Shown here: positions 1 to 4,611 of the stretch, in pieces
How the letters are laid out: each line of letters opens with the position of its first letter
How positions within the stretch are numbered: the stretch's first letter is position 1
Assembly: GCA_913020095.1 (NCBI GenBank)
Contig: CAJWAH010000073.1
Coordinates: forward strand, 1-6,730
Reading direction: 5' to 3'
Source: an uncultured Synechococcus sp.
GTDB lineage: Bacteria; Cyanobacteriota; Cyanobacteriia; PCC-6307; Cyanobiaceae
Length of the DNA: 6,730 bases
Made by a program: the position numbers and the translations under genes
Notes under the pieces: model-generated
What the model was told of the DNA's origin: nothing
What the model saw: only the letters and a program-made list of their open reading frames with translations
Database searches by the model: none

Positions 1-131
1 TGCGGCGATTGCTGCGCCGGCGTTTGGAAAACCCCCTGGCCACCGAGCTGCTCGAGGAGCGCTATCAAGGCGCCGCCGGGGTCCAGGTGAGCCTCGAGGA
101 GGGCAGCCTGAGCTTCAGCCCAGTTCTGTAG
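1..131 (+). CDS. C-terminal end of a ClpB/Hsp100-type AAA+ ATPase (partial)
   Basis: Only the last 42 codons are inside the window; full codons start at position 3 and the TAG stop is at 129-131. The peptide begins RRLLRRRLENPLATELLEER and ends SLSFSPVL. The LENPLA..LL segment followed by a G..V.V strand is the usual end of the second AAA+ module (D2 small domain) of ClpB and ClpC proteins, which disassemble protein aggregates or feed the Clp protease in the cytoplasm using ATP. The short tail after the last beta strand fits a ClpB-like disaggregase better than ClpC, but the catalytic parts lie upstream and cannot be checked. A ClpB-like gene next to secE is, as I recall, also found in marine Synechococcus and Prochlorococcus. 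The gap to secE is short, so co-transcription is possible. Confidence 0.7.
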   Translation, partial: RRLLRRRLENPLATELLEERYQGAAGVQVSLEEGSLSFSPVL

Positions 132-169
132 GCTGTTTGTTTGCGGTTCATCCCCCGCGACGGAGGAGT

Positions 170-469
170 GTGGTTTTCAGCCAGCCGAACAAATCTGGTG
201 ATCCCACGGCCCCTGAGGGGGCGGTGATTGAGGCTGAAGCCAAGCCGGAGAACGGCAACGCTGCAGCGTCTCAGCCCCCTGGCGCCCCTCGGGAGCCCCG
301 TGGGCCCATTGAGTCCACCTTGGCTGAGCTGCGTCGCGTGGTTTGGCCAAGCCGCCAGCAACTGATCAGTGAGTCCGTCGCTGTTCTGTTGATGGTCACC
401 CTCTCGGCTGCTGCGATCGCGTCATTGGATCGCTTCTTCCGCTGGATGTCCCAGCTCGTTTTCCGTTGA
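170..469 (+). CDS. secE: Preprotein translocase subunit SecE
   Basis: SecE is the small membrane subunit that clamps SecY in the SecYEG channel for protein export and membrane insertion; in cyanobacteria it should serve plasma and thylakoid membranes. About 99 residues are predicted. A variable, Pro/Glu/Ala-rich N-terminus (about 1-45) is followed by the amphipathic helix with the family signature ELRRVVWPSRQQL, then one hydrophobic membrane helix (about ISESVAVLLMVTLSAAAIAS) and a short C-terminal tail. This single-helix form is normal for cyanobacteria; E. coli SecE has three helices. The start is uncertain: GTG 170 is chosen because homology is expected to begin near here, but the strong GGAGGAG at 162-168 is too close to it. 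An in-frame TTG at 137 would add 11 residues with no good ribosome binding site. The stop overlaps the nusG start, as expected for the conserved secE-nusG pair. Confidence 0.88.
   Translation: MVFSQPNKSGDPTAPEGAVIEAEAKPENGNAAASQPPGAPREPRGPIESTLAELRRVVWPSRQQLISESVAVLLMVTLSAAAIASLDRFFRWMSQLVFR
413..420. repeat. HIP1-type octamer GCGATCGC
   Basis: This palindrome is the core of the highly iterated HIP1 repeat, abundant in many freshwater cyanobacterial genomes and rare in most marine picocyanobacteria. It lies inside secE. A single copy proves little; it is listed as a lineage hint. Confidence 0.45.
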
Positions 470-1131
470 TCGCCTTGTCAGAGCTCACCGAACCCCTTAA
501 CGATCAAGACGCCCTTGAGGCGGCTGATTCAGCTGTAGCCGGCGAGGAGCAGGCCGAGAGCAAACCGCAGGTTGCTCGCTGGTATGCCGTTCAGGTGGCC
601 TCGAGCTGCGAGAAGAAGGTCAAAGCCACCCTTGAGCAGCGGGCGGTGACTTTGGGGGTCTCCAATCGCATCTTGGAGATCGAGATCCCCCAGACCCCGG
701 CGGTCAAGATCAAAAAAGACGGTTCCCGTCAAAGCACCGAAGAAAAGGTGTTCCCCGGCTATGTGCTGATTCGCATGGTCATGGATGAGGACACTGAGCA
801 AGCGGTGCGCAGTACCCCCAACGTGATCAACTTCGTTGGTCATGAGGAGCGCCGCACCACTGGCCGTGTGCGCGGCCGCATCAAGCCCCGTCCCCTGAGC
901 CGCTCGGAGGTGAACCGCATCTTCAAGCGGGCTCAAGAGAAGAAACCTGTCGTCAAGGTCGATTTGTCCGAAGGCGATCGGATCACCGTCACCGCTGGTC
1001 CCTTCAAGGACTTCTCCGGTGAGGTCATCGAGATCTCCGGCGATCGCAGCAAGCTCAAAGCTCTGCTGTCGATCTTTGGCCGGGAAACCCCGGTGGAGCT
1101 CGAGTTCTCCCAGATCAGCAAAGACAGCTGA
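466..1131 (+). CDS. nusG: Transcription termination/antitermination protein NusG
   Basis: NusG binds the RNA polymerase clamp, affects pausing and elongation, and can connect polymerase to Rho or the ribosome through its KOW domain. The 221-residue product has an acidic N-terminal extension (about 1-36), an NGN domain (about 37-150) starting ARWYAVQVASSCEKKV and containing the hallmark KVFPGYVLIRM (94-104), a basic linker, and a C-terminal KOW domain (about 167-218) with the conserved AGPFKDFSGEV. It is longer than the 181-residue E. coli protein because of the N-terminal extension and a loop around 76-92. The chosen TTG start overlaps the secE stop as TTGA, which suggests translational coupling. 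There is no Shine-Dalgarno, and an in-frame TTG at 475 is an alternative start. It sits just before the L11-L1 genes, the common bacterial order. Confidence 0.96.
   Translation: MIALSELTEPLNDQDALEAADSAVAGEEQAESKPQVARWYAVQVASSCEKKVKATLEQRAVTLGVSNRILEIEIPQTPAVKIKKDGSRQSTEEKVFPGYVLIRMVMDEDTEQAVRSTPNVINFVGHEERRTTGRVRGRIKPRPLSRSEVNRIFKRAQEKKPVVKVDLSEGDRITVTAGPFKDFSGEVIEISGDRSKLKALLSIFGRETPVELEFSQISKDS
1040..1047. repeat. HIP1-type octamer GCGATCGC
   Basis: Second copy of the HIP1 core palindrome, preceded by G so that it matches nine of the ten bases of the full GGCGATCGCC form. It lies within nusG, in the KOW-domain coding region. Two copies in 6.7 kb is more than base composition alone predicts, but the number is small. 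Confidence 0.45.
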
Positions 1132-1137
1132 TCTCAG

Positions 1138-1162
1138 GGCCGTCCCGCTGCGGGGGTCGGCC
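1138..1162 (+). other. GC-rich hairpin between nusG and rplK
   Basis: Seven bases after the nusG stop, GGCCG (1138-1142) can pair with CGGCC (1158-1162), and inside it CCCG (1144-1147) pairs with CGGG (1151-1154) around a CTG loop. The stem is followed by TTTCGTCC, a short and broken U-tract. This could be a weak terminator or attenuator that lowers read-through from nusG into rplK, or an RNA processing site. Without a proper run of U it does not meet the standard for an intrinsic terminator, so full termination is unlikely. The rest of the nusG-rplK gap (1163-1218) shows no recognisable signal or Shine-Dalgarno. Confidence 0.4.
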
Positions 1163-1218
1163 TTTCGTCCAGCGCCCCTCGTCGGGTGCACCGCAGCACT
1201 GTCCCGTCCGTCAAATCG

Positions 1219-1644
1219 ATGGCTAAAAAAGTCACCGCCGTCATCAAGCTGGCCCTGCAGGCTGGCAAGGCCAACCCGGCGCCTCCCGTGGGTCCTGCCC
1301 TCGGTCAGCACGGGGTCAACATCATGGCCTTCTGTAAGGAGTACAACGCCCGTACCCAGGACAAAGCCGGTTTTGTGATCCCGGTGGAGATCTCGGTCTT
1401 TGAAGACCGCAGCTTCACCTTCATCACCAAGACCCCTCCCGCGTCCGTGCTGATCGTTAAGGCAGCCGGCATCGAGAAGGGTTCCGGCGAATCCGCCAAG
1501 GGCAGCGTTGGTTCCATCACCCGGGCTCAGCTCGAGGAGATCGCCAACACCAAGCTTCCTGACCTCAACTGCAGCAGCGTTGAATCCGCCATGCGGATCA
1601 TCGAAGGCACCGCCCGCAACATGGGCGTCGCCGTTAAGGACTGA
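1219..1644 (+). CDS. rplK: 50S ribosomal protein L11
   Basis: L11 forms the base of the stalk in the large subunit, binding the GTPase-associated region of 23S rRNA together with L10/L12 and contacting EF-G and EF-Tu. The 141-residue product matches the usual length (E. coli 142). The N-terminal domain holds [20 protein letters not shown] and the conserved [22 protein letters not shown] (22-43), with the proline-rich segment also bound by thiostrepton-type antibiotics. The C-terminal RNA-binding domain includes [18 protein letters not shown] and ends [15 protein letters not shown] 1219 is chosen because MAKK is the standard L11 start; the upstream in-frame GTG at 1186 would add an unmatched leader. 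No Shine-Dalgarno precedes it. It is 72 bases from rplA and probably co-transcribed with it. Confidence 0.98.
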   Translation: MAKKVTAVIKLALQAGKANPAPPVGPALGQHGVNIMAFCKEYNARTQDKAGFVIPVEISVFEDRSFTFITKTPPASVLIVKAAGIEKGSGESAKGSVGSITRAQLEEIANTKLPDLNCSSVESAMRIIEGTARNMGVAVKD

Positions 1645-1674
1645 GCTCCGCTCAGCCTTTTGCACACCCTTACC

Positions 1675-1708
1675 GGGGGAGACGGTTGATCACCGTCGCT
1701 TGCACCCC
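1675..1708 (+). promoter_or_regulatory. Candidate L1-binding autoregulatory RNA element before rplA
   Basis: A perfect 6-bp hairpin, GACGGT (1681-1686) with ACCGTC (1692-1697) around loop TGATC, is enclosed by GGGG (1675-1678) pairing with CCCC (1705-1708). The two helices are separated by an uneven internal loop: GA on the 5' side and seven bases (1698-1704) on the 3' side. Known L1 sites in 23S rRNA and in L1-regulated mRNAs have the same plan: a short helix, GA, a second helix, and a longer 3' loop. The element ends nine bases before the rplA start, where no Shine-Dalgarno is visible, so L1 binding here could block rplA (and perhaps rplK) translation. The hairpin is seen directly; L1 binding is inferred from position and shape. 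Confidence 0.45.
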
Positions 1709-1716
1709 ATCTCGCT

Positions 1717-2424
1717 ATGAAATCCATTTCCAAACGCTTCAAGGCCGCCCAGGCCACCGTTGAGCCCCGCGCCTACGCCCCGCTGGAGGCGGTGTCGCTG
1801 GTCAAGACCAACGCCACGGCCAAGTTCGACGAAACCATCGAAGCCCACGTGCGTCTGGGCATCGACCCCAAATACACCGACCAACAGCTGCGCACCACCG
1901 TGGCCCTGCCGAAGGGCACTGGCCGCAGCATCCGCATTGCCGTGATCACCCGCGGCGAGAAGGTGGCGGAAGCCAAAGCCGCTGGCGCTGAGCTGGTGGG
2001 CGACGAGGAGCTCGTCGACACCATCGCTGGTGGCCAGATGGACTTCGATCTGCTGATCGCCACCCCCGACATGATGCCCAAGGTGGCCAAGCTCGGCCGG
2101 GTCCTGGGTCCCCGCGGCTTGATGCCCAACCCCAAGACCGGCACCGTCACCACCGATGTGACCAGCGCCATCAACGAATTCAAAGCCGGCAAGCTGGAGT
2201 TCCGCGCCGACCGCAGCGGCATCGTGCACGTTCAGTTCGGTAAGGCCAGCTTCAGCGCTGAGGACCTGCTGGAGAACCTCAAGTCCGTGCAAGAGACGGT
2301 GGATCGCAACAAGCCCAGCGGCGCCAAGGGCCGTTACTGGAAGAGCCTCTACATCACCTCCACCATGGGCCCTTCGGTGGAAGTGGACTTCTCCGCCCTG
2401 CAGGACCTCAGCAACGCTGAGTGA
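1717..2424 (+). CDS. rplA: 50S ribosomal protein L1
   Basis: L1 is the main protein of the mobile L1 stalk that helps move deacylated tRNA out of the E site, and in many bacteria it represses its own operon by binding mRNA. The 235-residue product has the usual length (E. coli 234). Domain I is split between the two ends: [14 protein letters not shown] (37-50) near the N-terminus and [21 protein letters not shown] (204-224) near the C-terminus, both RNA-contact regions. Domain II lies between and contains the signature [20 protein letters not shown] (125-144). The start follows a candidate L1-binding hairpin. It is 72 bases after rplK and 243 bases before rplJ; the latter gap carries the L10 leader. 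Confidence 0.98.
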   Translation: MKSISKRFKAAQATVEPRAYAPLEAVSLVKTNATAKFDETIEAHVRLGIDPKYTDQQLRTTVALPKGTGRSIRIAVITRGEKVAEAKAAGAELVGDEELVDTIAGGQMDFDLLIATPDMMPKVAKLGRVLGPRGLMPNPKTGTVTTDVTSAINEFKAGKLEFRADRSGIVHVQFGKASFSAEDLLENLKSVQETVDRNKPSGAKGRYWKSLYITSTMGPSVEVDFSALQDLSNAE

Positions 2425-2442
2425 CGGCCTGATACGGTGAAT

Positions 2443-2478
2443 GACTCCGGTATTTCGCCGGAATCGGGTTTTGCACCC
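2443..2478 (+). other. Two small hairpins after rplA
   Basis: Shortly after the rplA stop, TCCGG (2446-2450) pairs with CCGGA (2458-2462), extended past one mismatch by GA/TC, around the loop TATTTCG. Directly next, GGGT (2466-2469) pairs with ACCC (2475-2478). The first stem is followed by GGGTTTT, too weak for a confident terminator. They may be the 3' end structure of the rplKA transcript, a partial terminator, or the upstream part of the L10 leader. No promoter could be recognised here. Confidence 0.35.
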
Positions 2479-2485
2479 AGCGTTC

Positions 2486-2576
2486 GGCCTGAGAGCTTTG
2501 TCTCAACGGCCACTCGCAACCGAAGACAGCAGGTGGAGGCGGTTTCCGCAGCCATAAGTCCTGCCGAGGTTTGCGC
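2486..2576 (+). promoter_or_regulatory. L10 leader (ribosomal protein L10/L12 autoregulatory RNA)
   Basis: The conserved core of the bacterial L10 leader family is present: GAAGACAGCAGG (2522-2533) and TAAGTCCTGCCGAGGT (2555-2570). GCAGG (2529-2533) pairs with CCTGC (2560-2564). The outer helix is CGCAACC (2515-2521) with GGTTTGCG (2568-2575), one base bulged. The GAAGACA/CGAG internal loop between them fits the kink-turn that the L10(L12)4 complex binds. The inner arm closes with TGG/CCA, a tandem A-G/G-A mismatch and GCGG/CCGC around TTT; TAAGT stays unpaired. A 5' side hairpin, TGAGA (2490-2494) with TCTCA (2501-2505) flanked by GGCC/GGCC, precedes it. In known cases excess L10-L12 binds this leader and represses rplJ-rplL expression. 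Its place directly upstream of rplJ fits. Confidence 0.9.
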
Positions 2577-2595
2577 ATCGGTTTCACCCCTTGTG

Positions 2596-2632
2596 GTGCG
2601 GATCGGTTGTTGCGACCTCCACCGGTCCGCAC
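2596..2632 (+). promoter_or_regulatory. Long hairpin between the L10 leader and rplJ, possible switch
   Basis: GTGCGGATCGGT (2596-2607) pairs with ACCGGTCCGCAC (2621-2632), a 12-bp stem with one G-U pair and a 13-base loop. It overlaps a smaller hairpin, CACC (2585-2588) with GGTG (2595-2598), so the two compete. Part of its 5' arm, GGATCGG (2600-2606), is also a perfect complement of CCGATCC (2654-2660), which ends eight bases before the rplJ start codon. No U-run follows, so it is not a standard terminator. It may be the output end of the L10 leader, acting on translation initiation or on attenuation with another factor; that role is inferred. Confidence 0.5.
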
Positions 2633-2667
2633 AACCCGGCTTGTTCCCCTGATCCGATCCTCAACCT

Positions 2668-3192
2668 ATGGGCCGCACGCTGGAGAACAAGCAACAGATC
2701 GTCGAGGAGCTCAAGCAGTTGCTCGGCGAGGCCGAAATGGCCCTGGTGCTCGATTACAAAGGCCTCTCCATCAAGGAGATGAGCGACCTCCGCGGTCGCT
2801 TGGCTGCGAACGGCATTTGCAAGGTGACCAAAAACACCTTGATGCGTCGCGCCATCGATGGCAACGACACCTGGTCCGACCTCGACCCCCTGCTCACTGG
2901 CACCAACGCCTTCGTCCTCATCAAAGGGGATGTGGGTGGTGCCGTGAAGGCCGTGCAGTCCTTCCAGAAGGACAGCAAGAAGTCGGAGCTGAAGGGAGGC
3001 CTGTTTGAAGGCCGCTTCCTCAGCCAGGACGACATCAAGGCCATCGGAGACCTGCCCTCCAAAGAGGTGCTCATGGCTCAGATCGCCGGGTCCATCAATG
3101 CTGTGGCCACCAAGCTGGCCGTCGGCGTCAACGAGGTTCCCTCTGGTCTCGCCCGCGCGCTCAAGCAGCACGCCGAAAGCGAAAACAGCTGA
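2668..3192 (+). CDS. rplJ: 50S ribosomal protein L10
   Basis: L10 anchors the L7/L12 dimers of the ribosomal stalk to 23S rRNA and, bound to L12, represses its own mRNA. The 174-residue product fits the family (about 165-175). Conserved parts are the N-terminal [15 protein letters not shown] helix, [15 protein letters not shown] (28-42), the rRNA-binding [12 protein letters not shown] (52-63), GLFEGRFL (111-118), LPSKE (129-133), and the long C-terminal helix (about 157-170, [12 protein letters not shown]) that carries the L12 dimers. Expression is very probably controlled by the L10 leader upstream. The ATG has no Shine-Dalgarno but is preceded by pyrimidine-rich CTCAACCT. rplL follows after 39 bases, the standard stalk-gene pair. 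Confidence 0.98.
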   Translation: MGRTLENKQQIVEELKQLLGEAEMALVLDYKGLSIKEMSDLRGRLAANGICKVTKNTLMRRAIDGNDTWSDLDPLLTGTNAFVLIKGDVGGAVKAVQSFQKDSKKSELKGGLFEGRFLSQDDIKAIGDLPSKEVLMAQIAGSINAVATKLAVGVNEVPSGLARALKQHAESENS

Positions 3193-3231
3193 GTTCCACC
3201 GATCTCCCGTTCTGTTGCTCTCTTCTCAACC

Positions 3232-3624
3232 ATGTCCGCAAAAACCGACGAAATTCTCGAGTCGTTGAAGACTCTCTCGCTGCTGGAAGCCTCTGAGCTT
3301 GTTAAGCAGATCGAGGAAGCCTTTGGTGTGTCCGCCGCCGCCTCTGCTGGCGCTGTGGTGATGGCCGCCCCTGGCGCCGCTGCTGGTGGTGGTGAAGCCG
3401 CTGAGGAAAAGACCGAATTCGACGTCATCCTCGAAAGCTTCGATGCCGCCGCCAAGATCAAGGTGCTGAAGGCTGTTCGCGAAGCCACTGGTCTCGGCCT
3501 GGCCGATGCCAAGGGCCTCGTCGAAAAGGCTCCGACCCCTGTCAAGGAAGGCATTGCCAAGGAAGCCGCCGAAGAAATGAAGAAGGCCATCGAAGAAGCC
3601 GGCGGCAAGGTCACCCTCAAGTGA
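3232..3624 (+). CDS. rplL: 50S ribosomal protein L7/L12
   Basis: L7/L12 is the multi-copy stalk protein that recruits translation GTPases (EF-Tu, EF-G, IF2) and stimulates GTP hydrolysis. The 130-residue product has the three expected parts: an N-terminal dimerisation domain that binds L10 (about 1-33, [20 protein letters not shown]), a flexible Ala/Gly hinge (about 34-60), and a globular C-terminal domain (about 61-130) with [20 protein letters not shown] (75-94) and VEKAP, the factor-binding surface. The protein is acidic, as usual. The start ATG has no Shine-Dalgarno and is preceded by TTCTCAACC. It is the last gene of the cluster: a strong terminator follows, and rpoB is absent, unlike the proteobacterial rplJL-rpoBC order. 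Confidence 0.98.
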   Translation: MSAKTDEILESLKTLSLLEASELVKQIEEAFGVSAAASAGAVVMAAPGAAAGGGEAAEEKTEFDVILESFDAAAKIKVLKAVREATGLGLADAKGLVEKAPTPVKEGIAKEAAEEMKKAIEEAGGKVTLK

Positions 3625-3654
3625 TCGCCCCGGTCCTCTCGGACCACCTTCATG

Positions 3655-3682
3655 CCCTCCGCTCCGGCGGAGGGTTTTTTTT
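3655..3682 (+). terminator. Rho-independent terminator of the rplL operon
   Basis: CCCTCCGC (3655-3662) pairs perfectly with GCGGAGGG (3667-3674) around the stable UNCG-type tetraloop TCCG, followed by eight T (3675-3682). This is a textbook intrinsic terminator, 30 bases after the rplL stop. A small hairpin, GGTCC (3632-3636) with GGACC (3641-3645), sits between the stop codon and the terminator and may protect the mRNA 3' end. Confidence 0.95.
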
Positions 3683-3688
3683 GCCAAG

Positions 3689-3712
3689 AAAAAAGCCCCG
3701 CCGAAGCGGGGC
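3689..3712 (-). terminator. Rho-independent terminator reading on the minus strand
   Basis: Read on the minus strand, GCCCCGC and GCGGGGC form a perfect 7-bp stem around TTCG, followed by six T (the complement of AAAAAA at 3689-3694). All parts of an intrinsic terminator are present. It faces the rplL terminator six bases away. No minus-strand protein gene is found to the right that would end here, so it either shields the ribosomal operon from antisense transcription or ends a small minus-strand RNA. On the + strand the same hairpin has no U-run. Confidence 0.8.
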
Positions 3713-3719
3713 AGGAATC

Positions 3720-3805
3720 GGACGAGCTCAGGAGTCTGTCCTTGTTTCGACCCTGAGAAGCGTCCGCACTCCTCACACGAAATAAAACTATTTCCTCAGA
3801 GGAAA
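3720..3805 (+). ncRNA. Yfr1-like small RNA candidate with the ACTCCTCACAC core
   Basis: ACTCCTCACAC (3768-3778) is an exact match to the ultraconserved core of Yfr1, a cyanobacterial sRNA known to regulate outer-membrane porin mRNAs by pairing near their ribosome binding sites. The layout also fits: a 5' stem-loop of GGACG (3720-3724) with CGTCC (3761-3765) plus CTCAGG (3727-3732) with CCTGAG (3752-3757), an unpaired stretch holding the core (3766-3790), then a 3' stem-loop TTTCCT (3791-3796) with AGGAAA (3800-3805). Against this: the 5' hairpin loop is long, no U-tract follows the 3' hairpin, and no promoter is recognisable before it. Known Yfr1 genes are about 54-65 bases and end in a terminator. 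This could be a divergent Yfr1, a leader of rnhA, or the reverse complement of a minus-strand RNA. Confidence 0.4.
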
Positions 3806-3810
3806 ATGTG

Positions 3811-3841
3811 CCACCCCCTGGAGAGACGGTTCTCTGAGTGG
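3811..3841 (+). repeat. Inverted repeat upstream of rnhA
   Basis: CCAC (3811-3814) can pair with GTGG (3838-3841), enclosing the hairpin AGAGA (3822-3826) with TCTCT (3831-3835) around CGGT. It ends 26 bases before the rnhA start codon and may be part of its 5' leader. No U-run follows. A function is not known, and the outer helix is short. Confidence 0.3.
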
Positions 3842-3867
3842 TCTGCCCCGGTGATTAGGTTCCAGTG

Positions 3868-4611
3868 ATGCCTTCCAAAGCTTCCCCTTCAGTTGAAGAT
3901 GCCCCCGTGGTGGTGGCCGCTGCCTGTGATGGCGCCTGCCGCGGCAACCCCGGGCCGGGAGGTTGGGGAGCGCTGCTGCGCTTCAGTGATGGCCGCGTTG
4001 AGGAGCTGGGTGGCTCAGAGGCGCAGACCACCAACAACCGCATGGAGCTCAGCGCTTGTTTGGCCTTACTCGAGCGCCTGCAGCAGTTGCCGCGGGCCGA
4101 AGGCTTGGCCATCCGCACCGACAGCAAGTATTTGATCGATGGCTACACCCGTTGGATCAACGGCTGGAAGCGCAAGGGCTGGCGCACGGCTTCTGGCAGT
4201 GCGGTGCTCAACCGTGATCTCTGGGAGGCGCTCGATGCCGCCCGCCTTCCTGATGTGGCCTTGGCCCATGTCAAAGGCCATAGCGGTGACCCCGATAACG
4301 AGCGCTGCGATGCCATTGCCGTGGCCCACTCCCACGGCCAACAGCCAGCTGCGAACACAGCCACGCCTGTGGAGCCTGTCGATCCGGCGCCAGCTTCGCT
4401 GCGGGATGTGCTGACGCGGCTGGAGGTGGCCGATCGCCTGGCCAGCGGCGGCTATGGCCTCACCTTGGTGGAACTGGCGCAGTTGGTGGAGCAACCCTTG
4501 CGTCAGCTGGAAAGCCGTGATGGCCCCTGGCAGTGGCGCGATTTTCAGGTGCAACCGCTGGGCGATGGCCGTTGGCAGTTGCAGCGCTCCAAGCCGGAGG
4601 TGATGCCATGA
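3868..4611 (+). CDS. rnhA: Ribonuclease HI with an extra C-terminal domain
   Basis: RNase HI cuts the RNA strand of RNA-DNA hybrids, clearing R-loops and replication primers in the cytoplasm. Of the 247 residues, about 14-155 are the RNase H domain with the full DEDD catalytic set: D21 (in [15 protein letters not shown]), E60 (in NNRMEL), D85 (in RTDSKYL) and D148 (in ERCDAIA), plus the catalytic histidine H138 in [11 protein letters not shown]. The basic protrusion, [20 protein letters not shown] (100-119), is present. After a Pro/Ala-rich linker (157-176) comes an extra 65-residue segment (177-241) with helices around [12 protein letters not shown] and [17 protein letters not shown] and a WQWRDFQV...GRWQLQR strand pair; E. 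coli RNase HI (155 aa) lacks this. A GTG immediately before the ATG is an alternative start. The gene overlaps pyrD by ATGA. Confidence 0.95.
   Translation: MPSKASPSVEDAPVVVAAACDGACRGNPGPGGWGALLRFSDGRVEELGGSEAQTTNNRMELSACLALLERLQQLPRAEGLAIRTDSKYLIDGYTRWINGWKRKGWRTASGSAVLNRDLWEALDAARLPDVALAHVKGHSGDPDNERCDAIAVAHSHGQQPAANTATPVEPVDPAPASLRDVLTRLEVADRLASGGYGLTLVELAQLVEQPLRQLESRDGPWQWRDFQVQPLGDGRWQLQRSKPEVMP
4596..4603 (+). promoter_or_regulatory. Perfect Shine-Dalgarno for pyrD
   Basis: GGAGGTGA matches the full complement of the 16S rRNA 3' end and lies five bases upstream of the ATG at 4608, inside the last codons of rnhA. It fixes the pyrD start against an upstream in-frame start at 4533, and contrasts with the ribosomal protein genes of this window, which have no visible site. 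Confidence 0.85.

Noticed and set aside
529..1665. Long minus-strand reading frame (378 codons) opposite nusG and rplK
   Set aside because: It is antisense to two unmistakable conserved genes, its translation resembles no family, and high GC makes such open frames common.
1690..2292. Minus-strand reading frames opposite rplA, including 1773-2222
   Set aside because: Shadows of the rplA coding sequence; low-complexity His/Gly/Leu-rich translations and no start signals.
2471..2500. TTGCAC as a -35 box of a promoter for rplJ
   Set aside because: Only three of six bases match and no -10 box is found at a suitable distance; the bases are better explained as part of a hairpin.
2437..2652. Plus-strand reading frame of 71 codons in the rplA-rplJ gap
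   Set aside because: It runs through the L10 leader and other hairpins, has a GTG start without a ribosome binding site, and its translation is not recognisable.
3681..3709. TTGCCA as a -35 box for a + strand promoter before the Yfr1-like element
   Set aside because: The place for a -10 box 17 bases later falls in the GC-rich hairpin and has no TATAAT-like sequence.
3078..3776. Minus-strand reading frame of 232 codons starting near the Yfr1-like core
   Set aside because: GAGGAG followed by GTG looks like a start signal, but the frame reads through a strong minus-strand terminator and then opposite rplL and rplJ; the protein is low-complexity Ser/Ala-rich.
4533..4607. Upstream in-frame start for pyrD, 25 codons earlier
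   Set aside because: It lies deep within rnhA, has no ribosome binding site, and the class 2 N-terminus begins normally at ATG 4608 behind a perfect Shine-Dalgarno.
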